DNA of 64,000 nt. It comes from Neodontobutis hainanensis (lineage: Eukaryota > Chordata > Actinopteri > Gobiiformes > Odontobutidae). Below, one piece after another: positions 11,386 to 23,519 of the stretch. The position numbers and the translations under genes are program-made. The notes beneath the pieces are model-generated. The model was given only the letters and a program-made list of their open reading frames with translations, was not told the origin of the DNA and ran no database searches. The stretch is taken from the NCBI GenBank assembly GCA_024349245.1, contig JALDNG010000495.1, forward strand, positions 384,980 through 448,979, in the 5' to 3' direction. Positions within the stretch are counted from its first letter, which is position 1. Each line of letters begins with the position of its first letter.

Positions 11386-14300
11386 ATGGAAGGATTGGAT
11401 AATGTCGCAGTGTCGATTTTGAAAGGTATGTATGAAAATATTATTCTTTATCATATATAAACCTACGAATGCAGAGGCCCAATTGAAGCCTAAAAAAAGA
11501 AGCTAATTGCTTCATGGCGCTAATCCACAGTGACCTGCTACAGCAGCACTGTGGGCATCGAACTTTCTCCCATTTGTCACATCACTCTCCTTTCACCTGT
11601 TGTATAAAATTTTATGTGTGGTCAGTGAACAATAGGATCTGAATTGCGCTTTGAGAATAATGTATATTATGTTGTGTTTAAAAGCAGAATATTCGCCTTA
11701 CGTTAACGTTATTCGCGCCATTTTGTTCCCGCTAAATTCATGAACTGTCAAGACTAGTCAACTAATGGCGATAAATAACAATTTTTGGTCACTAGAAAAA
11801 AGTCTTATTTAATTTGAATTAAGTTTTAACTTCTAATAGTCTCATGCAGTTTCATTTCTTGGACACTCATGTTGTCTTTCAATGTTTTCATAGCTGCAGA
11901 CATCACAGAGGCAGTGATGAGCACCCTGTCTCGTGAAGATTTGCGGGATCTTTTCCCAGGCCCAGAGAACTTTTTACGGAGAAAAGCGGTCTGGCGTGCC
12001 TGTCACGATGTATCTGAGGAGGTCAGTTTAAAAGTTAGGTTGCCTAAACTAACCACCTATTTAAAGAAACATTTTTGGGACTTTAACATTTATTGTATTC
12101 CCCAGTGTTAGTGTCCATACATGTCCTTTTTATCTCCGTGCGTGCGGTAACTCAGTCTGACGCACCCACCGCTAGCCTAGCTTAGCACAAAGTTTGAAAG
12201 TAAATGGCTACAACTAGCATACAGCTCCCAATAAATTACAAATTAACGCCAACATTTTCCTATTTACATGTAGTGATGTGTATAGTCACAGCGTGTACAA
12301 ATAACGATGTCACACGAGACACAGCCATCTTCTAACAATATACAAACTGGGAACTATTTTCTCAGAATGCAAAGCACTGCTACTTCTGCGGAGTGATTTG
12401 CTCAGCCCATGAGAAGCCCTGTGGCAAGGAGTAGAGCGTTCGCTCAGAGTGTTGCGCTAAACACTCCGCCCAGCCGTGCTTCGCCTTCTGAGCAATGTAA
12501 TTTCTTTCACAGAAATCTACTGTTATTTTCGTCAACAATTACAAACGAGATGAAAATTTTAGCGAGGAACGAATAGGGAAAAGATCCAGTCAGAACTGAT
12601 GTCATGTGTAAAAGATGAGCACATTTTAACTGTAACGTGCGGATCTAACTGCGGGGAAACCATAGAGGAAAAACGTGGCACTGTAGCGCTTCAGAGAGGC
12701 TCAATCAGTGAATAACACACATTTAATTCAAAGAAAGACAAGTTTTTGACACATAATCAATAACGTATCCGGGTTGTAATAGTTAACTAAAAACATTAAA
12801 AAGAACTTCATTACTTGAAATTAAATAAATGTTAACTGAAATAAAGTGAATAAACAAACCTATTTGAATCTTTAGCTTAACATTGCTTATTTATACGTAT
12901 GCAGAGCTGTCAATGCTACTTTGCATTTTGTGTTGTCACAAAAAAAATGTAATTTTTTTTTTTTGCAGGAAGAACACTCTAAGTTATCATGCAGTTCCTC
13001 CTTTAATGCATCACCTGTCCAACATACATCCACTCCTGTAATCGCAAGTCCTCCAAAGCACTCAACCCCTGAAAAGGTTGTGAAGTTATCCTTTCCAGAA
13101 TATGTATTGCACACCGACACAGAACTTGAGCAAGTCCGACAACAATACTTTGAGTTGACGAAGACAGGCGAACAGCGCAACTGCCAGATGTCAAAAGATC
13201 TCAGATGCCGGCTCATTCGAAACACAATGACCAGTATGATTGCAATCCTGAGGGCAAAGGGGGATAGAGAATCACACAGATACCCATCAAAGCCAGAAAT
13301 TACAGCAATGGCAAAGAGAATAGTACTGTACTATCCCATGCTGCAGGACCAAGGCCACCATAAATGGGTAAGTGAAAAGCACCCAGTTTATGACTGTGTC
13401 ATGTTGGACATTTTTAGTAGCAATTTGAAAAATGTATTAAATGTCTTGTGCAGGTCACTGTGTACTCACAGCTATACAAAAGATTACAAAATGTGAGATC
13501 TCCCCAAAAAAGAACTCCAGATGGGAGACATTCAAAGAGGTGAGCTGTAACTAATGATTATTTTTTTTATCAAAGATTCATCTGTTAATCATTTTCAAGA
13601 TTAATTTATCAGTTTATGAGGTCAATGTTATGTCCTCAAAAATTTTGTTTGGTCCACAACCTAAAGATGTTAATTTCAGTGTCAGAGGACTAAAGTAGCT
13701 AGAAAATATTCACATTTTCTAAATTTTCAGAAGCTTAAATCATATTTTTACATTCCTAAAAAGAAAGATTATTATTATTATTAAGAAAAATTATTCAAAT
13801 TATCAATCATGTCAATGTCCAGTCCTGGGTGATCTGTCTCCTTCACTTTCTGTTTCTCTTATTTTAGTGTGTGACTACAAATTAATTGCTTTGGATGTGT
13901 GGGGGATATTGCTATTTATTACTAAGACACTTTGTGTTACCTTTTGTTTATATGAAAAGTGCTATACAAATAAAGTTAGATGGAATGATTTAGTAGTAAC
14001 TAATTGATTAACTGATTAATCTTTGCAGCGCTACAAAGAGGCGCTGTCTTGAGCAGCCAACAGATATGGATGAAATTGATTCAAGTGACTCAACAATCAT
14101 TCTAGATCGGTCCACAGAAGGAAGTGGCAGCTCAGGCTCAGACCTTAAAGAAAGTGAGTTCGAAGGTGAGTTTCAACTTTGCATAAACAAATAGACCCAC
14201 TTTAATGGTCAAGATGACAGTCCTGACATGACAGAAGTAAAAGGCTTTAAAATGGACATCAGAGGATAGGTAGTTACACTACACTTGTACTGTTTTATTA

Positions 14301-15316
14301 CCAATTAATTAACATTATTGTAGAAATTAAGTTTTAACAGAAATTTGGTATTAATAAAAAGCTGTTATTGTATAAGGAACAGCTGGGTACAGCAGTGCCT
14401 TTTTAAAGGGTTAGTTCACCCAAAAATGTAAATTGTGTCATTAATTCTTCATGTGGTTGGACACCCGTCAGACCGCCGTTCATCTCACACACAGATGAAT
14501 TTATTAGTGTTGAAATCCGATGCACTGATTCATAACAGTTCAAAGCTTTGTTTTGAAATCAGTCCATCACTATACAAGTCGTTATTTAGTTGTTTTTTTG
14601 CGCACAAAACTATTCTCGTCACTTTATAAAATGATTGTAGAGCTACTGTAGTGAGATGGGCATTGTAATGACGTCTTTTGGGCCTTTATGGGTCTTGAGA
14701 GAGAAATGACATTGGTGTCAATGAAGGCCTTTCTGAGCCATCGGATTTCAACACTAATATCTTTATCTGAGTTTGAAGATGAGCGGAGGTCTGACGGGTG
14801 TCCAACAACATTATGGCAAGTAATTATTGACAGAATTTTCATTTTTGGGTGAACTAATCCTTTAAGTATCAGTCCACTGTGCAACATTACTTTATATAAC
14901 CTCTCCAGCATATCAAATAATGTTATGTATTTAAAATCCGTGTGTCTCATTAGTGGTATTTTTGCTCTTTTTAATTGTATGTAATTTTAGTTCCAAAATA
15001 CCGAAATTATCCTTAAAGTACATTATCCTATCAGAAATATGTCTATTATGTGTTGAAGGAAAAAGAAAATCCCAAAGCCTACCTGAAGAAGCACCCTCTG
15101 CCCTATCCAGTCCTCATGGTGAGTTTGTCTAACTGCCTCATGACTGTGTGTAGTAGGAGTGTACTTGTGTGCCTACATGCAATTGTATGTGATTGCATGA
15201 CGATGTGAGTTTCAAGCTAATTGTTCTCATGTATTTATTATACAAAAAATTATTAGATTTTTTTTAAATGGCATATAGAAATGAGATGAACTTTTCTTTA
15301 AACTGAAGCATATAAA

Positions 15317-15399
<83 letters not shown>

Positions 15400-17015
15400 T
15401 ATTGTCTTACAGCTAACAGGTCTGCAGATGTTGACAGTCCAGACACCAGTCCAGCAACCTTGGCCAAGCACTACAAGGCCCTACAAACTTTGTATAAAAG
15501 AAAAATCCAAACCACCAGGATGTTTCTCATCTCCTGGATTTGGAATTTGTAGCCAGAAGAGCATTCATCGATTTAAATATCATTCGCGAGGAGGAAAGAC
15601 ATGAGAAGGTTCTAGAAGCATATCCTTGTTTCAGGGCGTTGTACATGTAAGTCATTATTGACTGTGCATCATTAAAACCATGGTATCACACACAATGTTT
15701 AAAATACCAATTTCCTCCCAAATTATATTCAAATATTTGTATTTGTATATTTGATATTTCATAGGTGATGGAGGAGCTTCAACGCATTTTGGATAAGGAT
15801 AATACCAACTTCATCGATGAACTGAAGGGAAGATGGCATGACTTCTGCCAGAAGGTGCAGTTTTTTGGCGTATGGAAAAAATCATTAAAACCCCCAATGG
15901 GAATGGACAAAGGTAGGGAAAGTTTTGGTGTTATTAGTGTATGTGGTTTAGGGTGGAACTTCAGGCATGTTAATTGGCAAAAAGAGCTAGTGTTTGTTGT
16001 CCACCTTTTTCATCTATGATGGCTATACAATTACTTGCTATATATTTATATATAGATATAGAGCATTGTGTCTGTTGTGTACCTTTTGATCAGATTTGAC
16101 CTTGTGCACTTTGTCCAAGTGCTTAAGTAATTAATCTTTTTCTGTACAGCTGACCAGGCTCTTGAGATTCTACGTGTGCTGCCATCACTGTTCCCCTCCA
16201 CATCTGCTCCTCCAAAGAGGGTACGAGATGCGAGTGAGGCTCTGGTGCATGTCCTCGAGGTGAGCTGTGTAAAATGTTGCAGGATCGTTTTGACTGCAGT
16301 ATCGGAAAAAAATATAACTGAAGGTGCTGCCCTTGATGACTTCTAATGTATTTCCTATTAACATTATGTATGTTATAAGGCTTTAAATACACTTAACACG
16401 CTTGTTTTTAGAAAGAGGATTTTCACTGTGTAGATGTCTTGGCTGTGTCACAGTATGGCAGCAGGTTTTATCACCCTAGCTTAGCCTTGGTTTTTACTTC
16501 TTTTGGAAGGTTAGACGTGTGTAAGCAGTAAATGCATATGGGATAGTTAAAAACAACACTTTCAGATGGAGCTTTCTCAGTACTGTAACTTTTGTCAGAA
16601 ATTTTCTTTGTAAAGTTGTGTTTGTAAACAACCCTCTACCCTAGGTTCCAAATTACTAAAATGCATTATCCTGACAGAAGAATGTCTGTGTTATGTGTTA
16701 CAGGAAACAGAAGACCCCAATTCCTACTTAAAGAAACGCACTCTCTCCTGCCCAGTCCTGATTGTCGGTCCGTCCAACTGCCTCCTAGCGGTAGGAGATG
16801 TGGCAATAACCATCTTTCCAAAAGATAAGCTTACCGAGAGTGCTTTATACCTTATGGCCTACTACTATACCCTACACCTAACTTATCCAAAGTGTGTAGC
16901 CACTCTGCTTTCAGTCATACAGACGGAGGTCCTTTTAGACAAAATCCATGAGAGAGATCTCACATCGCCTTACAAGAAGAGTATGGCTGAGTGGAAAGCT
17001 TTTATTGGCCACTAA
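11386..17015 (+). CDS. SAMD3-like protein, ten exons (transposon cargo)
   Basis: It resembles the fish 'sterile alpha motif domain-containing protein 3-like' family. Exons bounded by GT/AG: 11386-11425, 11894-12021, 12969-13367, 13454-13539, 14029-14165, 15059-15118, 15413-15646, 15765-15912, 16150-16260 and 16704-17015. The N-terminus is a SAM-like helix (LSREDLRDLFPGPENFLRR). Exon 3 has the hallmark CQMSKDLRCRLIRNTMTSM and AKRIVLYYPMLQDQ, and exon 4 has VTVYSQLYKRLQNVRSP. A serine/acidic linker follows, then the C-terminal block (HVMEELQRIL, ALEILRVLPSLFPS, KRTLSCPVLIVG). Phases agree between exons except exon 7, which needs one-base corrections in an A run and a T run. Function is unknown; a regulatory or host-interaction role would be a guess. 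Two TTAA hairpin elements and a TA microsatellite mark its introns and 3' flank. Confidence 0.75.
14403..14865. mobile_element. hairpin MITE with TTAA ends
   Basis: Ends TTAAAGGGTTAGTTCACCC and GGGTGAACTAATCCTTTAA form terminal inverted repeats with TTAA at the borders. It is the class of very abundant teleost hairpin elements (Angel/piggyBac-type MITEs, name from memory). It lies in an intron of the SAMD3-like gene and contains no coding sequence. Confidence 0.8.
15321..15394. repeat. (TA)n microsatellite
   Basis: About 37 uninterrupted TA units in the intron just before exon 7 of the SAMD3-like gene. Confidence 0.97.
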
Positions 17016-17235
17016 AAGCAGTGGTAATGTTGGATAGCACTCCCTTCTCCTGCCAAGGGTACTAGAGTGTTAATTTCTTGCTTTGAATTTGGTCAAGTTA
17101 GCCCAGTGTTCATTTAGGGTGAATAACAATATTAGCCAACATGCCAATATTCTGTATTGTGATGTAATATTTTGTGTTTTTTGCACAATTCAGTGCAGAT
17201 TCGGCTTAGTTTTAAGTTTGATTTTAACTTTTCAG

Positions 17236-17564
17236 TTAAAGGGATAGTTCACCCAAAAATTCAAATTCTGTCATTTACTCATCCTCATTTTGTTCCAAAC
17301 CGGTATAATTTTCTTCCTTCTGCTGAACACAGAAGAAGATATTTGGAAGAATGTTTGTAACCAAACAGATAGAGCAGCCATTGACTACCATAGTAAGTTT
17401 TTTATTTCTATGTTAGTGAATGGTTGCTCTATCTGCTTGGTTACAAACATTCTTCCAAATATTTTCTTTGTGTTCAGCAGATAAAAGAAACTCATACAGG
17501 TCTGGAACAACATGAGTGAGTAAATAATGACAATTTTAATTTTTGGGTAAACTATCCCTTTTAA
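17236..17564. mobile_element. hairpin MITE with TTAA ends, second copy
   Basis: TTAAAGGGATAGTTCACCC at the left and its reverse complement (with one extra T) at the right. The whole 329 bp folds on itself around position 17400, with arms containing CAGAAGAAGATATTTGGAAG. Longer arms and better preserved than the copy at 14403. Confidence 0.88.
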
Positions 17565-19416
17565 TATTGAGGTTAAGCAACTATTTGTCTGTTTAGCAGA
17601 TGCAGTCACTAATGTAGGCGCATCTACTGTGAAAGAGTATTGACTAAGCAGTTAAGTTGGGATAAAAGTGAATATAGTGAAATTGGTTATTGTCCTGTTA
17701 AGTTGTATGGTGCATCCTCAATGGTGATGTTACAATTGTGTTTTGATGGACTAGTTCATGTAAACCCAAAACTTTTCATATGAATGTTACAATGTTAAGC
17801 CTTTGTATTAAAAATTAATGGTGGAGCAGTTGTAGTGTCTGTGCTTTGAGTGTGTCAGATACGTGTATAGAGGTGCTATGTTTTTATATTGCAGTTCCAT
17901 AATACTGTGAAGCAAAATGTTGAGAAAAATGAAGCTATTTCCCTGCAGTCCTCTGGGACTTTTGCTGAAATAAAATTTAAAAAGTTGGTTAAATGCAAGA
18001 CTACTTTTAATTTTTTCTGTCTTATAAGTAGTAGTTAATGTCTTGAATCTAGAACAGTATTACTTTTGTAGAGCTTACAATAAGGTAAATACACTTGAGA
18101 TGAGTAAACTGTGGCTTATAATGGCTAAAGAGCACTGCCTAATATGAGTCAGGAATGCTAACTCCAAGCCATTTTTTGTCTTAAAATGCCAGTTTCTAAT
18201 CTTTTTTCAAGTAGGTGGTGGACTTAAATCTAGAACAGTGTAACAATTATAGAACTAAAAATGAGTTAAATACACTTGAAACAAACGGTGACAAAAAAAA
18301 ACAAAGCTACTTTTGAGGTGAAAATACAAATTTTGAGCATCACAAGCTTATTATGAGACCCAAAACGTCACATTACTAGTCAAATATAGGTAAAAATTAG
18401 TTTTCCCAGCTAATTTCAAGACCATTTTTATCTTGTAAGGCTTAAATATAATGTCTTATTTTAAGAAATCTTACCAAGAGAATTTTCACTTGTTCCATTG
18501 GCAGATTTTTTTTGCTTATTACAAGCAAATATATCTTGTTTTAAATTTTTTTTGCTTATTTTTGGAGGGGCATTTTTTTTCAGTGTAAACAGAAGACAGA
18601 AAGAGCTTCAGACTTTTTTCTATATTTTAAATAAGGCAACAAGGATGTTTTTTTTTTATTTGTTTATTTTTACGTAAGCTTGTTGCACTTTAAGCTTGTT
18701 ACAGATTTATGTTAAAAATAGTCTAGAATTTCATTGTTAAATATAAATATGGTCTAAGAATAAATCAAAATGGTAAAAATGTTTATGCATCCCCTGTTAG
18801 TTAACCTTTTTCAAATTTCAGGACAGCTAGAAAAAGATGTTTATTATGTTCGCAAGTAATTCTGAAGTAAGCTCATTGCACTTTAAGTTTGTTACACATT
18901 TCTGTGAGATTTTTTTAAGTTTTAAGCAATTTTAAATGACAAATTGCTTTTTCTTTGTTAAAAGGGAATAATCTCTGGATAAGAAATGTCTAAAATGTTT
19001 ATGCATTCCATGTTTACTAAGACATTTCTAAAATGTTTATGGATGGATTCAAAGTTTATTAAAATAAGTATAAAAGTTCACAGGCATTTTCTCTTATTTA
19101 CCTCTTTATTTCTGTCTCAGGTTGGTACATGTATATTGTTTTATTTTTAATTATAAAGTGTTTTGAATTTATTCAACTTTAAATAATGTTAAATGTTATT
19201 GAATAATTGACAGTAAATCTACATTTAAACCGGAATGTTTGGACTAATTATAGGTATATTATACATTAAAGATACTTGGAGGATTGCTGTTTGAAAGCTT
19301 TGGCCTTTACAGTGTGCATAAAAAAGACATTTTGTGCAAGTTAACTTATAATTTTCAAACTGTTCAAAGACACATGTAAATCTCAATGCTGTGATTGTCC
19401 AATCAATTCAAAACTA
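17565..19416. other. AT-rich gene-free interval with repeat relics
   Basis: No coding frame of note. 17940-18595 is a DNA-transposon-like relic ending TTTTTTTCAGTGTA, with internally duplicated pieces (ATCTAGAACAGT at about 18050 and 18230). 18660-18790 and 18860-19030 share GTAAGCT..TTGCACTTTAAG and AAAATGTTTATGCAT, an imperfect duplication of about 200 bp. It lies between the convergent 3' ends of the SAMD3-like and transposase genes. Confidence 0.5.
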
Positions 19417-20835
19417 TTATTCTGTAATCTGGGAACGGATAGCATCCCTGAGTTCCACATATAGCTCTAATGCCTCATGTCTGTCCCTGGGGAAACTTAA
19501 GTGACGCTCTTCCATGAAGATTGTACACAGATCAAACACCTCCTCATCACAAGGCACTGCTGACAGGAACAAGCACACGTCTTCAGCTGTCTGTAGATCA
19601 TCTCTGTTCTGATGTACAATGAAGTCTTCTGTGCCATATAGTTGAGGTGCCAGGAACATGATATTTGGGATCCCGGAAGGAACATAGCAGTTTGTTGAGG
19701 GTCGAATCCGGTGCGCATTCCAAACCATTGCATTTTCATCCAATTCCTCCTGAGAAAAAAAAAAGAAAGATTGCGCAATTTAGACAAATATCAAAACTAT
19801 TTGTTTACAGACACTATTTGTAATTTTTATTATAGCTTTAATGTTTTGTAATAAAAGTAGCCTACGATACAGGAATGCAGTATAATTAAAAGGTCAATCA
19901 ATCAAAAAAACATCATGGGGACTGACAAAAGTAAATCAAATCAGTTATGCATAGGCCTTTAGGTTAGTGGGCTAAAATAAAAGGGTCATTTAAAATGGCA
20001 TATTGCTTACCTGAATCATACTTCGAAAGCACAGCTGCAACAATGCTTTATCCAGAAAATCTCCAGCAAACAGTCCCTCATCTTTTAACTCTCCAAAAAA
20101 CTGTATCCAGAATTCAATCCCTTCTTTGCGCATCAACCCCCACCAACTTTCAATTCTTTGGTTTGCTGAACTAACACCAGTAATGCAACTGCGGGCCCCT
20201 GCACGCTCATCAACATCGTTTTGTCTGAAGAACATCTGGATGTCACGCATGATCACATTCTCTGTTCCCAAGTCGCATCTTACAATTCTTGAACATCCCC
20301 CAGTTTGCAGCACACTCTCCACAAAGTAACCAGCGATGATTTCAGGGTTGCTGTTAGTGTGTGCTGCCTTGAGCCAGATGATTCTACGGGAAAACCCATC
20401 TATGCACCCGTTAATACAAATTCCGTATGGTTTGAGTTTATCATAAGAATCGACATGCCATATATAATTGGGTCCTTGAGAAAAGTATAGCCGACGATGA
20501 AATCGGCGTCGACGACGAAGTAATGAACTTTCTGGATCAAGTTCTTTTAAAATGATTCGAACATCTTCTTTTAGGTACGTATCCCATTTTCCAGGCACTT
20601 TGTATGCATCCAGCGGTATCCGTGGGCGTCGGGACCGTTCAACTGGTCAATGATGATCCGACTATGTCATTCAATCCAGCAAATATCGACGGTGGCGAAG
20701 CCCATTACATTTAAGAATCCGCTTCAGGTGTCTTTCACTTATAACATATCCATGTCTTAATGCCAGAGATCGCACAATATCTTTATATGACATTCCTAAT
20801 TTAAAGTAAAACGCTATTTCATTAATCATCTCCAT
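19417..20835 (-). CDS. integrase-type (rve) DDE transposase of the giant element
   Basis: On the minus strand, from an ATG at 20835 just inside the right TIR. The N-terminus is a helix-turn-helix-like MEMINEIAFYFKLGMSYKDI and ISERHLKRILK, followed by HGYRWMH. A 202-codon frame (20598-20011) holds the catalytic core: first Asp in NYIWHVDSYDKL, GCIDGFSRRIIWL, second Asp in RCDLGTEN, and the Glu in SANQRIESWWGLMRKEG. A donor at 20010 joins to a final exon, 19749-19417 (EELDENAMVWNAHRIRPSTN). The DDE order and spacing fit the retroviral-integrase/IS3 fold, with cut-and-paste DNA integration as the expected role. Breaks: the frame is interrupted just after the N-terminal part and near 20577 (A run). 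This is the only protein here with all three catalytic residues suited to mobilising the TIRs. Confidence 0.8.
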
Positions 20836-20906
20836 ATCCGACTGCTGTGAATGGTTACAGTGACTGCGTGGTCCCTTTAATGTAACTTCGTGGCCATATA
20901 ACCAGG

Positions 20907-21105
20907 CGTCGTTCCCTCACCATATGATCTCGAGGCCACAACATAAGCATGTCGTTCCCTCACCATAAGATCTCGAGGCCACAACATAAGCATGTCGTTC
21001 CCTCACCATATGATCTTGAAGCTACAACTTATTATCACGTTCCCACGAATTAATATCGCGTGGCCACGACAAAATTAAGTGAACCAATCATGTCCCCTCC
21101 CGGTA
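20907..21105 (-). repeat. right terminal inverted repeat of giant transposon
   Basis: Reverse complement of the left TIR. It has three copies of the 43-bp unit (the left has two), then GTCGTGGCCACG-type sequence, and ends CCCCTCCCGGTA. The direct repeat CCTAAG follows immediately. Confidence 0.9.
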
Positions 21106-21111
21106 CCTAAG

Positions 21112-23519
21112 CTCTATATAAATACAAAAAAAAAAAAAAAAAAACTTTTTCAGAGGTTTACCCGGGTTTTTGAGTCTGGAAAGAATATGATGGAGAGGTT
21201 TGGAGAAAGCAGAGGAGATGCATCGCATGGAGACGCAACCAGAGAACCACGTTGGCTGGAGGTCAGCGTGCCGGCGTGGACAACCGATGGCGGAATGCAG
21301 GAGGTATTCCTGTTTGTTGAGCATTATATATGTGAGTCGGAGATGTAGTAGATGTGTATTCATCTTAGTTCACTTATCTAAGATAAGTAATTTAAGTACA
21401 AATATTATGAATGTTTGTACATGTATGGTTATATTATTTAGAGGATTATAACTATATATATAACAAGGTAACCATATGTTGTTATGGTAGGATTAAAGGT
21501 GATCTGAAAGGAAACATCTAAGGTAAATAAGTATGCAATTTCGATCCATGTGATAAATTCTTGCACATGTATTATAAACTAGTGGGGATAACTAATGTGA
21601 TGGGACCTATAGATGGTCCCGAAGGGGGGAAGGTAGTCTAATATTTTGATATGAAGGTTAGTAAGACAGCAAGACAGAAGGATGCCCAGGATGAGTGTCC
21701 CCTAGCGGTTAGAGACAAGAATAACTGGGCCTGAATGATGGAGAGCTGGTGGATTATATGTAGCTCAGGATGAGTGATACTGAGCAGTTAGAGACAATGG
21801 GCAGTCTGCCTGGATGATGAAGAATAATTTTGTAGAAAAGTCATGTTCAAGATGTTCAAACATCAGCAGCCCCCATCACACAAACCTAAATATATATTTA
21901 CAACCTTAAAAAGTGGACTGCTTAAGTTAAGAAACCACCATTTAGCCTTACATATACATACATTTTCTTTTATTTGTACAGATGGGGAAAATTTGGAACA
22001 TTTGCATGTAAATTTAAAGCAAAGGGGCCAAAACAACGTTAAAAAGTAAACAACCTGATACACTGGTTGCGACTGGTAATGCATTTATCACTACCATAAC
22101 GCTAAGTTTAGTAATTAGCAAATTAAAATCGCCTTTGGTTCAACCTTCAGCTAAAGCAATTTCATTAATTTAAAAAGCACAAAAGGCACAAACACAGAGA
22201 AAGTATGATTAGAACTTTTTTAAAGCCATGTAGCGTATGCTAACCTTATAAAGTCCTCGATGCTTGTTAGTTACCTGGAAATAAAATAAATTTTGATAGC
22301 ATTTTATGCTTTAAGTGTAGTAACTACTTGGAATATTAACAACTTTAACTTGCTAATTTGTAACTTTGATTAAGTTTAAAAACAATATTGGTGTCTGTTT
22401 TGGTTCTGCCTGGTCGCTTAACAAGACTGCTTTTAGCTATGTTTTCCTCCTTTTTAAAGGTCTTGCATTTTTTTATTATTTAGCAAATTTGCAATATAGT
22501 ATGCCTATAAAACTGTAAATTGTATTTACAATTGTATTAATAACATTGTGTTGTATCTCTTATTTCTTTAATAAATGCAGCCAGCCTCCAAAAGGAATCC
22601 AACTCATGGCTTGTTTCTTATTAATACTACATTTGTCCAGTCATAACGGTTTTCTTACTGTACTATCGTAGATGTGTTTGCAATTGGATATAATAAAATG
22701 AACAAATGTTAACCATGTTATCTGTATTCTAGTCTTATAAATTTAACATTATAAACTGTGTGGCGATAATGGCGATTACATCCGGACATTTCAGACTCCT
22801 TCGTCAGAGCATGTTACTAAAATGGGCAAAGGGAGTGTTGAATAGCAAGAGCGTGCGTGGGTAATTACGCCCACTCCGCAGTAGCCGAGGCTAAGGCTAT
22901 TGCTAACCTGTTGCTAACACCAGGCTAACGTAAGTGGAGCTTTGCGCCCGAGCTACATTTTTTTTTCAGTGGGATTTTCCGCCCTGCTCTTGTTCGTCAA
23001 TAGTAAGTGGACTTCATGACTTTGACTGCATTTATCAACCAATTTGAAATCAACTCTAATGACTGTTAAAACTTTTTTATGCTTTATGATAATTTTATTA
23101 GAAGTTTTACTTGCAAGACCACTAAAGAAAGCAGAGATTTCAACGTATAAATACGTTTATTCCCACTTCTGGTTTTTATGCATGTTTTTGGGATTAAACT
23201 ATAATATTGAAAGATTGTTATCTGTCACATACTTTTTCTTAATAGAGTTAAAACATGTATTAAATGTACAGAAAGAACCTGTAGATTGTGCAATTAAAGC
23301 CAAAAATACTATAAATATTTATAATAAATATAAATAAAATTATTTTAGAATCATGAACATGCTATGTTTCTCTCTATAATGTTATATAGTTAACATTTTA
23401 AAAGGCATTTGAATAATGCATGTGGTATGATGCTATAATATAGCATACTAATCTAACTTTTTCTATTGTAGTTAAAAAGATGTAAAACATCACTTCTCAC
23501 TTGCTCACTCTCAAGAGCC
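21112..23519. other. no recognisable gene
   Basis: It starts with the SINE-like A-rich tail (about 21123-21141 is an A run). 21650-21830 has two loosely similar blocks (CCTAGCGGTTAGAGACAAGA and GAGCAGTTAGAGACAATGGG). 22780-22960 is GC-richer, with repeated GCTAAC motifs. Chance frames only. Confidence 0.5.

Larger units (their letters stand above)
1850..21105. mobile_element. giant cargo DNA transposon with rve-type DDE transposase (IS3EU-like)
   Basis: Two long inverted repeats face each other 19.3 kb apart, starting TAC on the outside at both ends. They are flanked by the direct repeat CCTAAG (1844-1849 and 21106-21111). If the element is removed, the flanks join into a SINE-like tail (GCTTTGAGTG + CCTAAG + CTCTATATAAATAC), which independently supports the boundaries. 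Inside, four gene units alternate in strand: HECT-like (+), C2H2/tnp2-like (-), SAMD3-like (+) and integrase-type transposase (-). About 2.1 kb of the length is later insertions: two solo LTRs and a foldback MITE, plus their target duplications. Two TTAA hairpins add about 0.8 kb more. From memory, TAY ends with 6-bp duplications and an IS3/integrase-like transposase describe the eukaryotic IS3EU superfamily; that family name is inference. The left end has 6 extra bases (GGTGAC) near the terminus compared with the right. Confidence 0.85.

Noticed and set aside
1850..21105. Maverick/Polinton or herpesvirus-piggyBac type giant element
   Set aside because: No DNA polymerase B, capsid, ATPase or protease genes, and the target duplication and ends do not fit those classes.
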